Assembly (NCBI RefSeq): GCF_001278845.1 | Contig: NZ_CP012590.1 | Coordinates: 2,170,001-2,234,000 of the forward strand | Direction of reading: 5' to 3' | DNA from: Actinomyces sp. oral taxon 414 | Lineage (GTDB): Bacteria; Actinomycetota; Actinomycetes; Actinomycetales; Actinomycetaceae | DNA: 64,000 bases | Shown: in pieces, positions 24,454 to 33,726 of the stretch | Numbering within the stretch: the first letter of the stretch is position 1 | Layout: the number at the start of each line of letters is the position of its first letter | Translations under genes and position numbers: made by a program | Notes under the pieces: generated by a model | What the model saw: only the letters and a program-made list of their open reading frames with translations | What the model was told of the DNA's origin: nothing | Databases searched by the model: none

Positions 24454-26301
24454 TCACCGAGCGTCGGCGGGACCGACGGCGCTCCCGGGGGCCTCACCCG
24501 CCCCGTCCCCGGGGCCGGGGCGCGCCAGCGCGCGGTAGTCGGACCAGCACCAGGCCAGCAGTCTGGGCGGGGCCAGGTGCAGGGGCAGGGCGCGGCGGGC
24601 CCGGCGCAGCTCCAGTCTGCCGATCGTGCAGGGGGCGTCCTCTTCGAGCAGGTCGGCCCCGGAGAAGGTGATGGCGGCCGTGATCCCCGAGGCGGGGTCG
24701 GTCCAGGTGTACTCGCTGACCGACCCGCCCGTGCCGATCGCCCCGCGCACGTAGCCGCGCTCGCCGAGGGTGCGGCGCAGGGCCGCGGTCGTCGTCGGGC
24801 GTCCGGCGAGGTGGTCCAGGGCGGTCCCCGGCGGGGCGGCGCTGAGGGCGAGCATGTCGACGAGGGTGCGCCCGCGCACGTCGTCCCAGCGGTGGGCCTC
24901 CAGGGCCGAGTGCACCAGCTCCACCACCTCGCCGCGGTCCATGGCGACGGCGAAGGAGGCCAGGCCCCGGTGCTCCTGCTCCGACCCGCCCCGGCGTCGC
25001 AGCGCCTCGGCCACGTACTGCTCGGGCGGGCGGGCGGCGGCGTCCACCAGGACCCCCTGCTGCGGGGCCGGCAGGGCGAAGCCCGACTCCTGGAGGCGGG
25101 TGAGGGCCTCCTCCCAGGCCGCCAGCCCTTCCGCCTCGGCCAGTTCGCGGGCCTGCGGGTCGGCGGCCGCCGCCAGGTCGTGCTCCAGCCAGGTGCGGAC
25201 CACGCCGTCGGCGAGCCCGGCGGCGTCCTCGGGCCGCAGCAGCGGCAGGTAGAGGTCCAGGGGGGCGCTCACGACCGCGGTGCGCAGGCGTCCGAGCTGC
25301 TCCGCGAGCACCACCCACCAGCGGACGATGACGGGGTCGACCCGGGCGCCGTCGGCCGCCCAGCGGACCGCGGGCAGGCGGTCCAGGTCCAGCCAGGCCG
25401 GCGGGGCGGCCCTGGGCCTGGCCAGCCCCAGGGCCGCGCGCCCGGCCAGTTCCTCGGGGGCCAGGTGCGCCGAGACGTCCTCCCCGCAGGCGGCCAGTGC
25501 CCTGACGATCATGGCGCGCACCGACTCGCTGGCCTCCGCGCGCAGGGCCTCGCGCAGGGCGGGGCGGTCCCCGGGGTCGGCGAGCTCGGCCAGCCAGCCG
25601 GCCGCCGCGACCCGTTCGCGGGCGGTGGAGGCCACCAGGCCGTGCAGGGCCGCCGCGCGCACCTCGGGCGTCGCGCCCAGGACCCGGCGCGCCGGGAGGG
25701 CGGCGCGCTCCCCGGACAGCGCCAGTCCCGTGACGGCGTCGTGGATCGTGCGCGGGACCCACCGGAAGCCCGCCAGGATCTCCAGGGCGTGCAGGGCCGT
25801 GTCGGGCTCGGCCAGGCGGGCGACGAGGTCCTCGGGGTGCTCCAGGTACCAGGACCGCGCCGCCCCGGCCGTCAGTTCGCGGAAGGCCAGGCTCTCGGTC
25901 TCGACGCGGCTGCGCTCGACCGGGATGTCGAGGCCGACCATGAGCTCGTGGATGGCGCGCGGGTCGTCGTCGCGCCCGGTGCGGGCGCGCAGCACCGGCC
26001 AGTAGCGCGGCGCGCGCTCGGAGGAGACGAGCCGCAGGGCGTGGACGAGGCCGAGGCTCGGGCCGTGCTCGAGCACCCAGTCCAGGCCGAGGCGCCGGAT
26101 GAGCCGTGGGTGGCGGCGCAGGCGCCCCTCGGCGACGGCGATGAGCTCGGCGAGCTCGGTCTCGCCGACCTGGGCCGCCTCCAGGCGCATCCAGTCGGGC
26201 TCGCAGACGTCGTCGCGCAGCCGCTCCAGCGCCGCGCGCAGCTCGACGCCGGCGGGGGCCGCCGACTGGCCGGAGCCGAGGATGGTCACGGACTCACGCA
26301 C
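24454..26301 (-). CDS. DUF4132-related protein, shortened (paralogue 1)
   Basis: 615 residues from GTG 26301, whose first bases overlap the previous stop by 8 bp. The N-terminal two thirds are helical and HEAT-like (ALRAEASESVRAMIVRALAACG and similar) with the shared VDPVIVRWWVVLAEQL block. The C-terminal ITFSGADLLEEDAPCTIGRL and LAPPRLLAWCWSDYRALA match the other three paralogues. The central DUF4132 core seen in them (ELADR...GFDDDG...L.YG, then a Lys/Arg helix and EAMC) is missing, so it is probably a degenerate or specialised copy. Downstream of and coupled to paralogue 2. Confidence 0.7.
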   Translation of the reverse strand: MRESVTILGSGQSAAPAGVELRAALERLRDDVCEPDWMRLEAAQVGETELAELIAVAEGRLRRHPRLIRRLGLDWVLEHGPSLGLVHALRLVSSERAPRYWPVLRARTGRDDDPRAIHELMVGLDIPVERSRVETESLAFRELTAGAARSWYLEHPEDLVARLAEPDTALHALEILAGFRWVPRTIHDAVTGLALSGERAALPARRVLGATPEVRAAALHGLVASTARERVAAAGWLAELADPGDRPALREALRAEASESVRAMIVRALAACGEDVSAHLAPEELAGRAALGLARPRAAPPAWLDLDRLPAVRWAADGARVDPVIVRWWVVLAEQLGRLRTAVVSAPLDLYLPLLRPEDAAGLADGVVRTWLEHDLAAAADPQARELAEAEGLAAWEEALTRLQESGFALPAPQQGVLVDAAARPPEQYVAEALRRRGGSEQEHRGLASFAVAMDRGEVVELVHSALEAHRWDDVRGRTLVDMLALSAAPPGTALDHLAGRPTTTAALRRTLGERGYVRGAIGTGGSVSEYTWTDPASGITAAITFSGADLLEEDAPCTIGRLELRRARRALPLHLAPPRLLAWCWSDYRALARPGPGDGAGEAPGSAVGPADAR

Positions 26302-29071
26302 GGTCGTCCCCCGTGGTCGCGCGCCAGTGGGGGTCGGGCCGGCCCAGGGCCGCCAGCGCCGCGAAGTCGGCGCAGCACTCGGCCAGGAGCACCGGCGGGA
26401 CCCGGCCCAGGGCCACGGGTGCGCCGCCGCGGCGCACCTCCAGGTCGTCGACGGCGCAGGGCCCGTCCTCCTCGGGCAGTCGGGCGCCGCTGAAGTTAAT
26501 GGTCGCCGTCAGGCCCAGGGAGGGGAATTCCTTGAGGTAGTTCCAGAACCAGCCGCCGTCCCCGGCGGGGGCGCGCCGGTAGCCGCGTTTGGTGGCGGCC
26601 CGGCGCAGCGCGAAGACGGTGGTGACGCGGCGGCCGCCGGGCGATTGGATCGCGACGGCGTCGGCCGGGACGTCGGGGGCGGTGGCGCCCAGCTGGTCGA
26701 AGGGCGGGCTCACCTCGTAGTCGGCCAGGTGCCGGCGCCACGCGTCCGCCTCGGCCCCGCTCAGGGCCGTGCGGTGCGCCAGGCGCACGACGGCGTCGGG
26801 GGCGAGCTCGACGGCGCTATCGTCCACCCCGAGCAGCGCCCCGTCCTCGGCCGGGCGGAAGCGCACGCCGGCAGCGGAGTCGGCGGGCGGGGGCGCGGCG
26901 GCGCGGGCGGCGCGGGCTCCGCCGTCGGGCGGGGGCGCGGCGGCGGGCAGGGCCTCCCAGATCAGGCGGGTGACCAGCCGGCCCACCAGGGGGTGGTCGG
27001 CCAGCAGTTCGCGCCACTCGGGGGCCGGCCACGTTCGGGAGGCGCACATGGCCTCGTACAGGCGGGCGGTCTGGAGGGACATGACGGCCTTGACCTGCCT
27101 GCGGGCGGAGCCCAGTCGCCTCTTCGCGGCGTCGGCCCCCTCCGAGTCGTCGGGCGCGCGCGCGGCCGGCAGGGACTTGAGGGTCTTGCCGCCGGCGTCG
27201 GTCAGGACCACCCCGCCCTGCGGGGTCGGGCGGGCGATGACGGTCCGCCCCCCGTAGGACAGGCGCAGCGCGCCGTCGTCGTCGAAGCCCGCGGTGGGGA
27301 TCATGCGGTCGGCCAGCTCGTCGGCGCTCCAGCCCCGCCAGCGGGCGACCTGCTCCAGCAGGGCGGTGGCCGTCTTCTGGATGGAGCGCATGTCGTGGCT
27401 GCGCGCGGCGCTCTGAAGCAGGGCCAGGGCGTCGGGGTGGCCGTTGGCGGCCAGGGCGGTCATGAGGGCGGCGAGCTGGGCGCGGTGCCCGCCCTGCCAG
27501 CGCCAGCAGGTGGCCTCGTAGTCGCGCACGGCCCGCGCCAGTTCGGCCCCGTCCATGCGCACGGTCAGGGCGAGCAGGCCCTTGTCGGCGATCGCCGAGC
27601 CGGGGAAGAGCTGGTGGTGGTAGTGGTAGGCGCGCTCCACGTGCTGGGACAGCGGCACGGCCGCCTGGCGGCGCGCGTAGTCCTCCCGCTCCGTGCCGGC
27701 CGCCCGGACGAGGTCCCGCTGCGCCCGGTCGTGGGCCCGCCGCCCCTCGAGCTCGGCGTGGGCGCGAGACTCCTCCTCGGGAGGGCGGATCGTGTCCTGG
27801 GCGATCCAGGCCCGCAGCACGTGGGAGCCCAGGGCGGCGGCGTCGGCCGCGTCGAGGCGGTCCAGGTAGAGCTCGAACATGCCGTGACCACTGGGGTCCT
27901 TGAGCCTGTCCGCCAGGACGACCCACCAGCGGGCCGTCCGCGGGTCGACGGCGGTCCCGTCGGCCCACCGCAGCGCCGGCAGGGCGGCGAAGTCGAACCA
28001 GGCCAGGGACGCCGGGGGCCTGCGCCTCAGGCCGCGCTCGGCCTCCGCCTCCAGGGCCCGCGGCGGGACCAGCTCGGCGGCGTGCTCGTCGCAGGCCGCG
28101 AGCGCGCCCAGCAGCGCGGCCCGCGCCCCCGGCGAGGACTCCGCGGCGAGGGCCTCGCGCAGGGCGACGACGGCGGCCGGGTCGGCGAGCTCGGCCAGCC
28201 ACTGCGCCGCGGCCTCGCGCTGCTTCGCCCCTCCCGTCAGGGCCCGGGCGGCCAGGTCCCCGGCCCGCGGGTAGCGGGCCACGATCCGCCGCGCCAGGGG
28301 CCGGTTGACCGTGGAGGGGCCGATGGCGATCTGCACCAGGGTCGGCAGGATCTGCTCGGGGATGGTGGGCATGTGCTCCAGGGTCTGCAGCGCCTGGGCG
28401 GCCAGGCGGGTGTCTTGGAGGCGCTCGACGACCAGGTCGGGGTTGGCCAGCGCCCACGGCCAGACGCTGTGCGGGTCGTGGTGGTACCACAACCAGTTGC
28501 CGAACCAGGTCGCCCAGTCGCGTTCGGGCAGGTCGGTCGCCCGGAGAACCTGTTCGACCGCCCGCGGATCCAGGCGCTTGACGGAGGGGTCGTACAGCAG
28601 TTCCGCGAAGTCGGGTCTTTGCGAACGGGCCTCGATCCGGGCCCGATGCAGCAGGTGCAGGTGGGGGCAGGCCCTGACGAGCGCGCGGACGTCATGGTCC
28701 TGGAGACTGGAGGGGAGCTCCCCCTCCGCACCGTCGGCGATGGCGATGAGCCGGTCGATGTCGGAGTCGGTGACCTGCTCCAGCTGGCGGCGCTCCGGGT
28801 CGTCGTGGGAGTCGGGGTCGTCCTCCTCGAGGAGCTCGGCGATCCGGGCGTTGATCCGCTCGCGCAACTCCGCCTTGGCGGGGGCGGCCGAGGGCGCGTC
28901 CAGCAGGGAGGCGAAGGGCGGCGGTTCGATGGGCGGGCCCGGATCCGCCCCGGCCCGTGCCTGCGCCTTCTCGTCCGTCCCCGTTTCGGGGGTGGTGCGG
29001 CGATCCGCGGGCTCGTCGGTCTGACCATGCGGTCGCGCTGGTGCCGGGTCGGGGGCATCGGGCTCGGTCAT
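26294..29071 (-). CDS. DUF4132 domain protein (paralogue 2)
   Basis: 925 residues from ATG 29071 behind GAAGGAG. The first 75 residues are charged and disordered. HEAT-like helical repeats follow to about residue 380, with a VDPRTARWWVVLADRLK block. The DUF4132 core is recognisable as ELADRMIPTAGFDDDGALRL, KRRLGSARRQVKAVMSLQ, TARLYEAMCASRTWPAPEW, then LLADHPLVGRLVTRLIW. The C-terminus is ATINFSGARLPEEDGPCAVD and PPVLLAECCADFAALAALG. DUF4132 is found in E. coli YehI and MolR; its biochemical role is unknown. It lies 690 bp downstream of paralogue 3, with a hairpin repeat between them. Confidence 0.85.
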   Translation of the reverse strand: MTEPDAPDPAPARPHGQTDEPADRRTTPETGTDEKAQARAGADPGPPIEPPPFASLLDAPSAAPAKAELRERINARIAELLEEDDPDSHDDPERRQLEQVTDSDIDRLIAIADGAEGELPSSLQDHDVRALVRACPHLHLLHRARIEARSQRPDFAELLYDPSVKRLDPRAVEQVLRATDLPERDWATWFGNWLWYHHDPHSVWPWALANPDLVVERLQDTRLAAQALQTLEHMPTIPEQILPTLVQIAIGPSTVNRPLARRIVARYPRAGDLAARALTGGAKQREAAAQWLAELADPAAVVALREALAAESSPGARAALLGALAACDEHAAELVPPRALEAEAERGLRRRPPASLAWFDFAALPALRWADGTAVDPRTARWWVVLADRLKDPSGHGMFELYLDRLDAADAAALGSHVLRAWIAQDTIRPPEEESRAHAELEGRRAHDRAQRDLVRAAGTEREDYARRQAAVPLSQHVERAYHYHHQLFPGSAIADKGLLALTVRMDGAELARAVRDYEATCWRWQGGHRAQLAALMTALAANGHPDALALLQSAARSHDMRSIQKTATALLEQVARWRGWSADELADRMIPTAGFDDDGALRLSYGGRTVIARPTPQGGVVLTDAGGKTLKSLPAARAPDDSEGADAAKRRLGSARRQVKAVMSLQTARLYEAMCASRTWPAPEWRELLADHPLVGRLVTRLIWEALPAAAPPPDGGARAARAAAPPPADSAAGVRFRPAEDGALLGVDDSAVELAPDAVVRLAHRTALSGAEADAWRRHLADYEVSPPFDQLGATAPDVPADAVAIQSPGGRRVTTVFALRRAATKRGYRRAPAGDGGWFWNYLKEFPSLGLTATINFSGARLPEEDGPCAVDDLEVRRGGAPVALGRVPPVLLAECCADFAALAALGRPDPHWRATTGDDRA

Positions 29072-29483
29072 GGTGCTCCTTCGGTCGGCAGTGAAGGTGG
29101 TTTCGACGGGCGGGGATCGCGGGCCCGGATCCCCCGGTCCGGGTCGCGACCGTCCGGCGCCGCCGAGCGACGCAGTCGGCGGGGCACTCAGGGCCGGGGG
29201 CGGATGGGGCCTCGGTCGGGGTCACGGGGTGTCGGCCTCGGTGCGAGTGTATCCGCGTCGGGTGTCCGCCGCGCCCCAAGTGGGCAGTGGTGCCCCGCCA
29301 AGCGTGGGGGCGTGTCGCTTCCACCTGGCCAGGGCGTCGTCGTCACAGGTGTTTCATCGAGCGCGCGGATCCGCGCGAGCACGGGCCGGGCGGCCAGCAC
29401 GGGGAAGAGCCCCGCGGGAACCGCCATCGGGGCAAGAGCCCCACCCGTGTCGCTGTTCATTGTCAGGGTTCTGACGTTGTGAA
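29072..29483. other. Long leader upstream of DUF4132 paralogue 2
   Basis: About 410 bp with no credible gene. It must hold the promoter of paralogue 2, but no strong -35/-10 pair is convincing. A 126-bp inverted-repeat element follows at 29484. Confidence 0.4.
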
Positions 29484-29609
29484 AAGGTGGCCGGCGCATA
29501 TCTTTCACCCCCGGTCCCGCACCCCTCCCGTCCTGAAGTGGCGCAATGACGCCGTTTCCCGTGCGCGCACCAGCGCTGGCGCACCCGAAAGATATGCGCC
29601 GGCCACCTT
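29484..29609. repeat. 126-bp element with perfect 23-bp inverted ends
   Basis: Arms AAGGTGGCCGGCGCATATC (first 19 bases) at 29484-29506 and their exact complement at 29587-29609 enclose about 80 bp of non-coding DNA. No target duplication is evident. Size and structure suggest a MITE or a large transcript hairpin. Only one copy is present in this window. Confidence 0.65.
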
Positions 29610-29761
29610 ATTCCGCCTCGCCGGCGCATTCGGGACGCCCGGAGGCCTGCTGGGGCAGGGGTCGGAGCGGACGCAGGCCGGCGGGCCCGGCCGGGGACGC
29701 CCCCGCCGTGGAGCGAGTCCCGGCCGATTGCGCCCCGTCCCCGTCCCGACTGGAACTCCCC

Positions 29762-32700
29762 TCACATGAAGGCCTTCTTCTTCCAGTCGGGGTCGTAGGG
29801 GCCCAGGGCGGCCAGGGCCTCGTAGTCGGCGCGGCACTCGGCCAGCAGCACCGGCGGCACCTCGGTCAGCGGAACCGGGCGTCCCCTGCGGGTGAAGGAC
29901 AGGCCCTTGGTGGCGCAGGGGATCTTGTCCTCGGGCACCCACGAGCCGGTGAAGCCCAGCACCGCGCTCAGGCCCAGCGCGGCGAAGTCCTTGACGTAGG
30001 CGTCGAAGGTGCCCGCGTCCATCACCTCCCCGCGCTTGTAGCCGCGCTTGAGGGCGGCGCCGCGCAGGGTGAAGGAATCGGTCATGTGTCCCTGGAGGTC
30101 CCGCATCTCCTTCTGGCCCTCGGCGACCCGGGGGACGACGGCGCTCAGCTGGTCGAACAGTGGCTCGACCCCGTAGTCGGCCAGGTGCTGCCGCCAGGCG
30201 GCCACGGCCTCGGAGCTCAGCAATGTGCCGTGGGCCAGGCCCACCCGCGCCCGCTCGTCGAGCTCGACGACGGCGTCGTCGGCCCCCAGCAGCTCCCCGT
30301 CCTCCGTGGGGCGGAAGGTCGGGGGTCCGCCCGCGGGCGGGGTCGGCCCGGCGGCCCCGGGCGCGGCGGGTGCGGCCGGGGCGGCGGGTGCGGCCGGGGC
30401 GGAGTCGGCGGGATCGGCCGGCGCAGCGGGCGCGGTAGTCCAGATGAGGCGGGTGATCAGTCGGCCCACCAGGGGATGACAGGCCAGCAGCTCGCGCCAT
30501 TCGACCGCCGGCCAGGTCCGGGAGGCGCACATGGCCTCGTACAGCCGCTCGGTCTGGAGGGACAGAACCGTCTTGGCCTCCTTGCGCGCCGCGCTCAGGC
30601 GCTTCTTGGCGGCCTTGACGACCTCGGCGTCCTCACCGGCGCGGGGCGCGGGCAGGCCGGCCCGACTCCTGCCATCGGGACCGGTGACACGGATCTTCAA
30701 GTCCGGGGTCAACCGGCCGGTGAACTCGCGCTCCCCATAGGACAGGCGCAGCAGACCGTCGTCGTCGAAGCCCGCCGTCGGGACGGTGCGGTCCGCCAGC
30801 TCCTCATCACTCCACCCCCGCTCGGAGGCGATCTCCCGGGCCAGGGCGGCGGCGGTGGCCTGGATGCCCGCCATCTTGTGGCGCCGGGCAATGGACAGCA
30901 GTACCTGCAGCGCCTGCCGCCCTCCATTGGCGTACAAAGCGCGCACCAGGACCTCGAACTGAGCCCGCCTGCCCGGATTGGCCCGCATGTAAGCGCGCAC
31001 CAGCTCGGCCAGCTCGCCGTCGTCCATGCACACCGCGAAGGCCAACAGACCCTTATCCGCCACCGCTGAACCCGCGTAGGTGCGCTGATGCTCGGCGTAG
31101 GCCGCGGCGATGTACTCCTCCACCGTGACGGCGGCCCGACTCTCCGCCCACTCCAGGGAACCCGCCATTTGCTTATTCGCCCGACAACGCGCCAGCCACT
31201 GCTGGGCGTTGTCGTAGCGCTGCTTGCCGACGGCCTCGGCGAGTCTGCGGCTCTCCTCCGGGTCGGGGTGGCGGGCGTCCCGGGCGGTCCAGGCGCGCAC
31301 CACGCACCCGGCCAGGGCGGCGGCGTCCGCCGCCTCCAACAGCGACAGGTACAGGCCGATGATCCCCCGCCCGTTCGGGTTCTTCAGCCTGTCGGCCAGC
31401 ACCACCCACCACCGGATAATGTCCGGATCCACGAGATCCGCAGGCTCGCCGTCGCCATTACTCCAGTGCACCGGCGGCAGGGAGTCGAAATCGAACCAGC
31501 CCGCCAGCGAGGCCGGCGTCTTGGACTTCAGGCCCCGGGCGGCCTCGGCCCCCAGGACCCGCGGCGAGAGGAACTCGCCCAGATCCCCACCGCACTCGCC
31601 CAACGCCGCCAACAAGGCGGCCCGGACCACGTCCTTCCTCTCCGCCCGCACCGCCGCCTCCAAAGCCGGCACCGAAGCGCGATCCCCCAGCGACCCCACC
31701 CAGGCCGCCGCCGAGGCTCGCGTCTCCGCCCGGCGCTCCCCCAGGGCCTGCTCGGCCAGGACCCGCACCCGCGAATGCGAGCGCAGCACCGCCTGCGCCA
31801 GGGGCCGATTCACCTTCGAATCCCCCACCGCAATATCGGCCACCACCGCCAGCAACTCGGCGGGGACTCGCGGCATGGCCCCCACGATCTCCAGGGCCCG
31901 CGCCGTCGAATCCGACTCCCCCAACGCCTCGCGCAACCGCTCGGGACGCCCGACGAACCACGGCCACGACACCCGCGGATCGATCTCCTGGAAGACGTAG
32001 GTGCTGAAGCCCTCGACGAGACTGTCGCAGTCGCAGCCCGTGCGCGCCATGAGCTCCTCGACGGCGCGCGGATCGGTGTCCGGATCCATGTAGCGGCCCA
32101 GCGTCATTCTGTACCACCAGTACGGGGAGGGCTCCTTTTCCGCGCAGTGGAGTCGCAGCGCGTGCGCGAAGGTCAGGCTCGGAGCCTGGCCGGCGATCCA
32201 GTGGACGCTGAAGCGGCGCAGGAATTCGGGGCTCCTGCGGCTCTTGCCGTCGGCCACGGCCACCAGGGCGTCGAGGTCCGCGTCGGTGATCCGGCGGGCA
32301 TCGTCGACCCGTTTGCGGATCCAGGAGTCCTGCCGGGCATCGGCGTCGGTGCGCCCGGCGAGCCGGTCCAGGGCGGCGCGCAGCTCGGCCTTGACGGGGG
32401 CGGCGTCCGGCCCGATCTCGATCGGGGTGAAGGGCGGCACCTCGATGGGCGCCTCCTGTCCCGCCAGGGTGTCGCGGCGGGCCCGGGTCCGGGCAATGAG
32501 ATCGGCGAGCCTCCGGTTGTCCCGGCGGGCCGCGTCGAGCGGTTGTGCGCCGTCGTCCGCCGAAGCCAGGAACTCCACCAGCTCGACGGCGCGGGAGGCC
32601 GGGGCCTTGGCCAGTACCGGGGCGATCGCCGCATTCCTCACCTGCGGGTCGAGGTCGGCGAGGAGCGCGACCGCCTGCCTGCGCATCTTCTTGGACGCCG

Positions 32701-33484
32701 CCGCGCTCAGCGCCGCGAGAAGGTGCGCCCCGGCCCGGGCGAGGCCGACGTCGTGGGCCATGAACCGCATAACGGCGATCCGCCTATCGTGACTCAGCTC
32801 GTCCAGCAGCCGGGCCGGTATCTGCCGGGCGCGCTCGGTGAGGCGGTCGATCACTCCGGGCAGGTGCACGACCCGTCCGGACGCATCGGCGAAGACCTCG
32901 AGGAAGAGGACGGGCGTGATGTCCGCGGCGTCGACCCCCTCCTCCAGGAGGAGCGCGCTCAGGCGCCCGGCGTCCCAGCCGGGCCGGTGGTCGCGGGCCA
33001 GCTCGCGGACGGTGTCGCTCCCGTCATCCGGCGGAACGATGGTGGCCACCGCGTCCATGACCAGCGCGTCGAACCAGTCGGGAACCGGCTCGGGGGTGCT
33101 CGGCGTCCAATCGGGGTCGGTGCGGCGGGCCCGGTCCAGGAGCCTGCCCAGGCGCGCCCACTGCGGCGCACTCAGCACCCCGTCGCGGTACAGGGGGTCG
33201 CGCAGGGCGAAGACGGTCCGCACGGACCGGCCCCTCCTGTAGTCGAAAGGGACCCCGGCGGCCTTGAGCCGTCCGAGCAGCGCGTCGTCGAAGTAGTGAT
33301 AGACCGTGCCCGCCACCTGCAGACAGTCGTTCACCATGCGGCCGTGGCCCGCGAGCTCGCCGAGCACCTGCGGGTGGGCGCCGTCGACGACGTAGTCGAC
33401 CGCGCGGGCGTGCAGGGCCCCGTCCACCGCCTTGAGCGGCAGCAGCGCCCGGTCGACCAGGTCGCGGACTGAGGGGTTGGTCAT
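29762..33484 (-). CDS. DUF4132 domain protein (paralogue 3)
   Basis: 1240 residues from ATG 33484 behind GAGGAG. The N-terminal 350 residues begin LVDRALLPLKAVDGALHARA, a feature shared only with paralogue 4, and continue with HEAT-like helices. A second helical region holds VDPDIIRWWVVLADRLKNPN. The DUF4132 core follows: ELADRTVPTAGFDDDGLLRL, KAAKKRLSAARKEAKTVLSL and ERLYEAMCASRTWPAVEW. An Ala/Pro low-complexity stretch follows the core, then the conserved C-terminal end (VLGFTGSWVPEDKIPCATKG, PPVLLAECRADYEALAALGP). It shares long near-identical DNA with paralogue 4. Likely promoter in 33485-33675, divergent from the AbiEi-like gene. Confidence 0.85.
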   Translation of the reverse strand: MTNPSVRDLVDRALLPLKAVDGALHARAVDYVVDGAHPQVLGELAGHGRMVNDCLQVAGTVYHYFDDALLGRLKAAGVPFDYRRGRSVRTVFALRDPLYRDGVLSAPQWARLGRLLDRARRTDPDWTPSTPEPVPDWFDALVMDAVATIVPPDDGSDTVRELARDHRPGWDAGRLSALLLEEGVDAADITPVLFLEVFADASGRVVHLPGVIDRLTERARQIPARLLDELSHDRRIAVMRFMAHDVGLARAGAHLLAALSAAASKKMRRQAVALLADLDPQVRNAAIAPVLAKAPASRAVELVEFLASADDGAQPLDAARRDNRRLADLIARTRARRDTLAGQEAPIEVPPFTPIEIGPDAAPVKAELRAALDRLAGRTDADARQDSWIRKRVDDARRITDADLDALVAVADGKSRRSPEFLRRFSVHWIAGQAPSLTFAHALRLHCAEKEPSPYWWYRMTLGRYMDPDTDPRAVEELMARTGCDCDSLVEGFSTYVFQEIDPRVSWPWFVGRPERLREALGESDSTARALEIVGAMPRVPAELLAVVADIAVGDSKVNRPLAQAVLRSHSRVRVLAEQALGERRAETRASAAAWVGSLGDRASVPALEAAVRAERKDVVRAALLAALGECGGDLGEFLSPRVLGAEAARGLKSKTPASLAGWFDFDSLPPVHWSNGDGEPADLVDPDIIRWWVVLADRLKNPNGRGIIGLYLSLLEAADAAALAGCVVRAWTARDARHPDPEESRRLAEAVGKQRYDNAQQWLARCRANKQMAGSLEWAESRAAVTVEEYIAAAYAEHQRTYAGSAVADKGLLAFAVCMDDGELAELVRAYMRANPGRRAQFEVLVRALYANGGRQALQVLLSIARRHKMAGIQATAAALAREIASERGWSDEELADRTVPTAGFDDDGLLRLSYGEREFTGRLTPDLKIRVTGPDGRSRAGLPAPRAGEDAEVVKAAKKRLSAARKEAKTVLSLQTERLYEAMCASRTWPAVEWRELLACHPLVGRLITRLIWTTAPAAPADPADSAPAAPAAPAAPAAPGAAGPTPPAGGPPTFRPTEDGELLGADDAVVELDERARVGLAHGTLLSSEAVAAWRQHLADYGVEPLFDQLSAVVPRVAEGQKEMRDLQGHMTDSFTLRGAALKRGYKRGEVMDAGTFDAYVKDFAALGLSAVLGFTGSWVPEDKIPCATKGLSFTRRGRPVPLTEVPPVLLAECRADYEALAALGPYDPDWKKKAFM

Positions 33485-33675
33485 GAGGGTCTCCTCGTGC
33501 GGTTATCGTCGCCGATCCCCGTCGCCTCACCGGCGGGATCGGATGCTCGCAGGATAACGGCGCACTGCGACACGAACCCGGCGCGCCCGCCCGTACCCAG
33601 CGCCCTGATCCGCTGCTTCGCTCCCGCTGCTCATAGAGCTGCTGCGGATCGGCGTCTGTCCGGCGGCCCCGGGCG

Positions 33676-33719
33676 CCCCGCTGCGTTTGCTACAATCTGA
33701 TGTAGCAAACGCAGCGGGG
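33676..33719 (+). promoter_or_regulatory. Perfect 19-bp inverted repeat upstream of abiEi-like gene
   Basis: Arms CCCCGCTGCGTTTGCTACA and its exact complement, with the spacer ATCTGA. TACAAT at 33691-33696 with a preceding TG forms an extended -10-like element inside the left arm. The repeat ends 7 bp before the start codon. AbiEi-type antitoxins repress their own promoters by binding inverted repeats, so this is the likely operator. Confidence 0.75.
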
Positions 33720-33726
33720 TGAGTTC

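Noticed and set aside
26099..29482. Very long plus-strand open frame opposite DUF4132 paralogues 1 and 2
   Set aside because: Composition is Gly/Arg/Val-rich without domains; the minus-strand frames have coherent families and ribosome sites.
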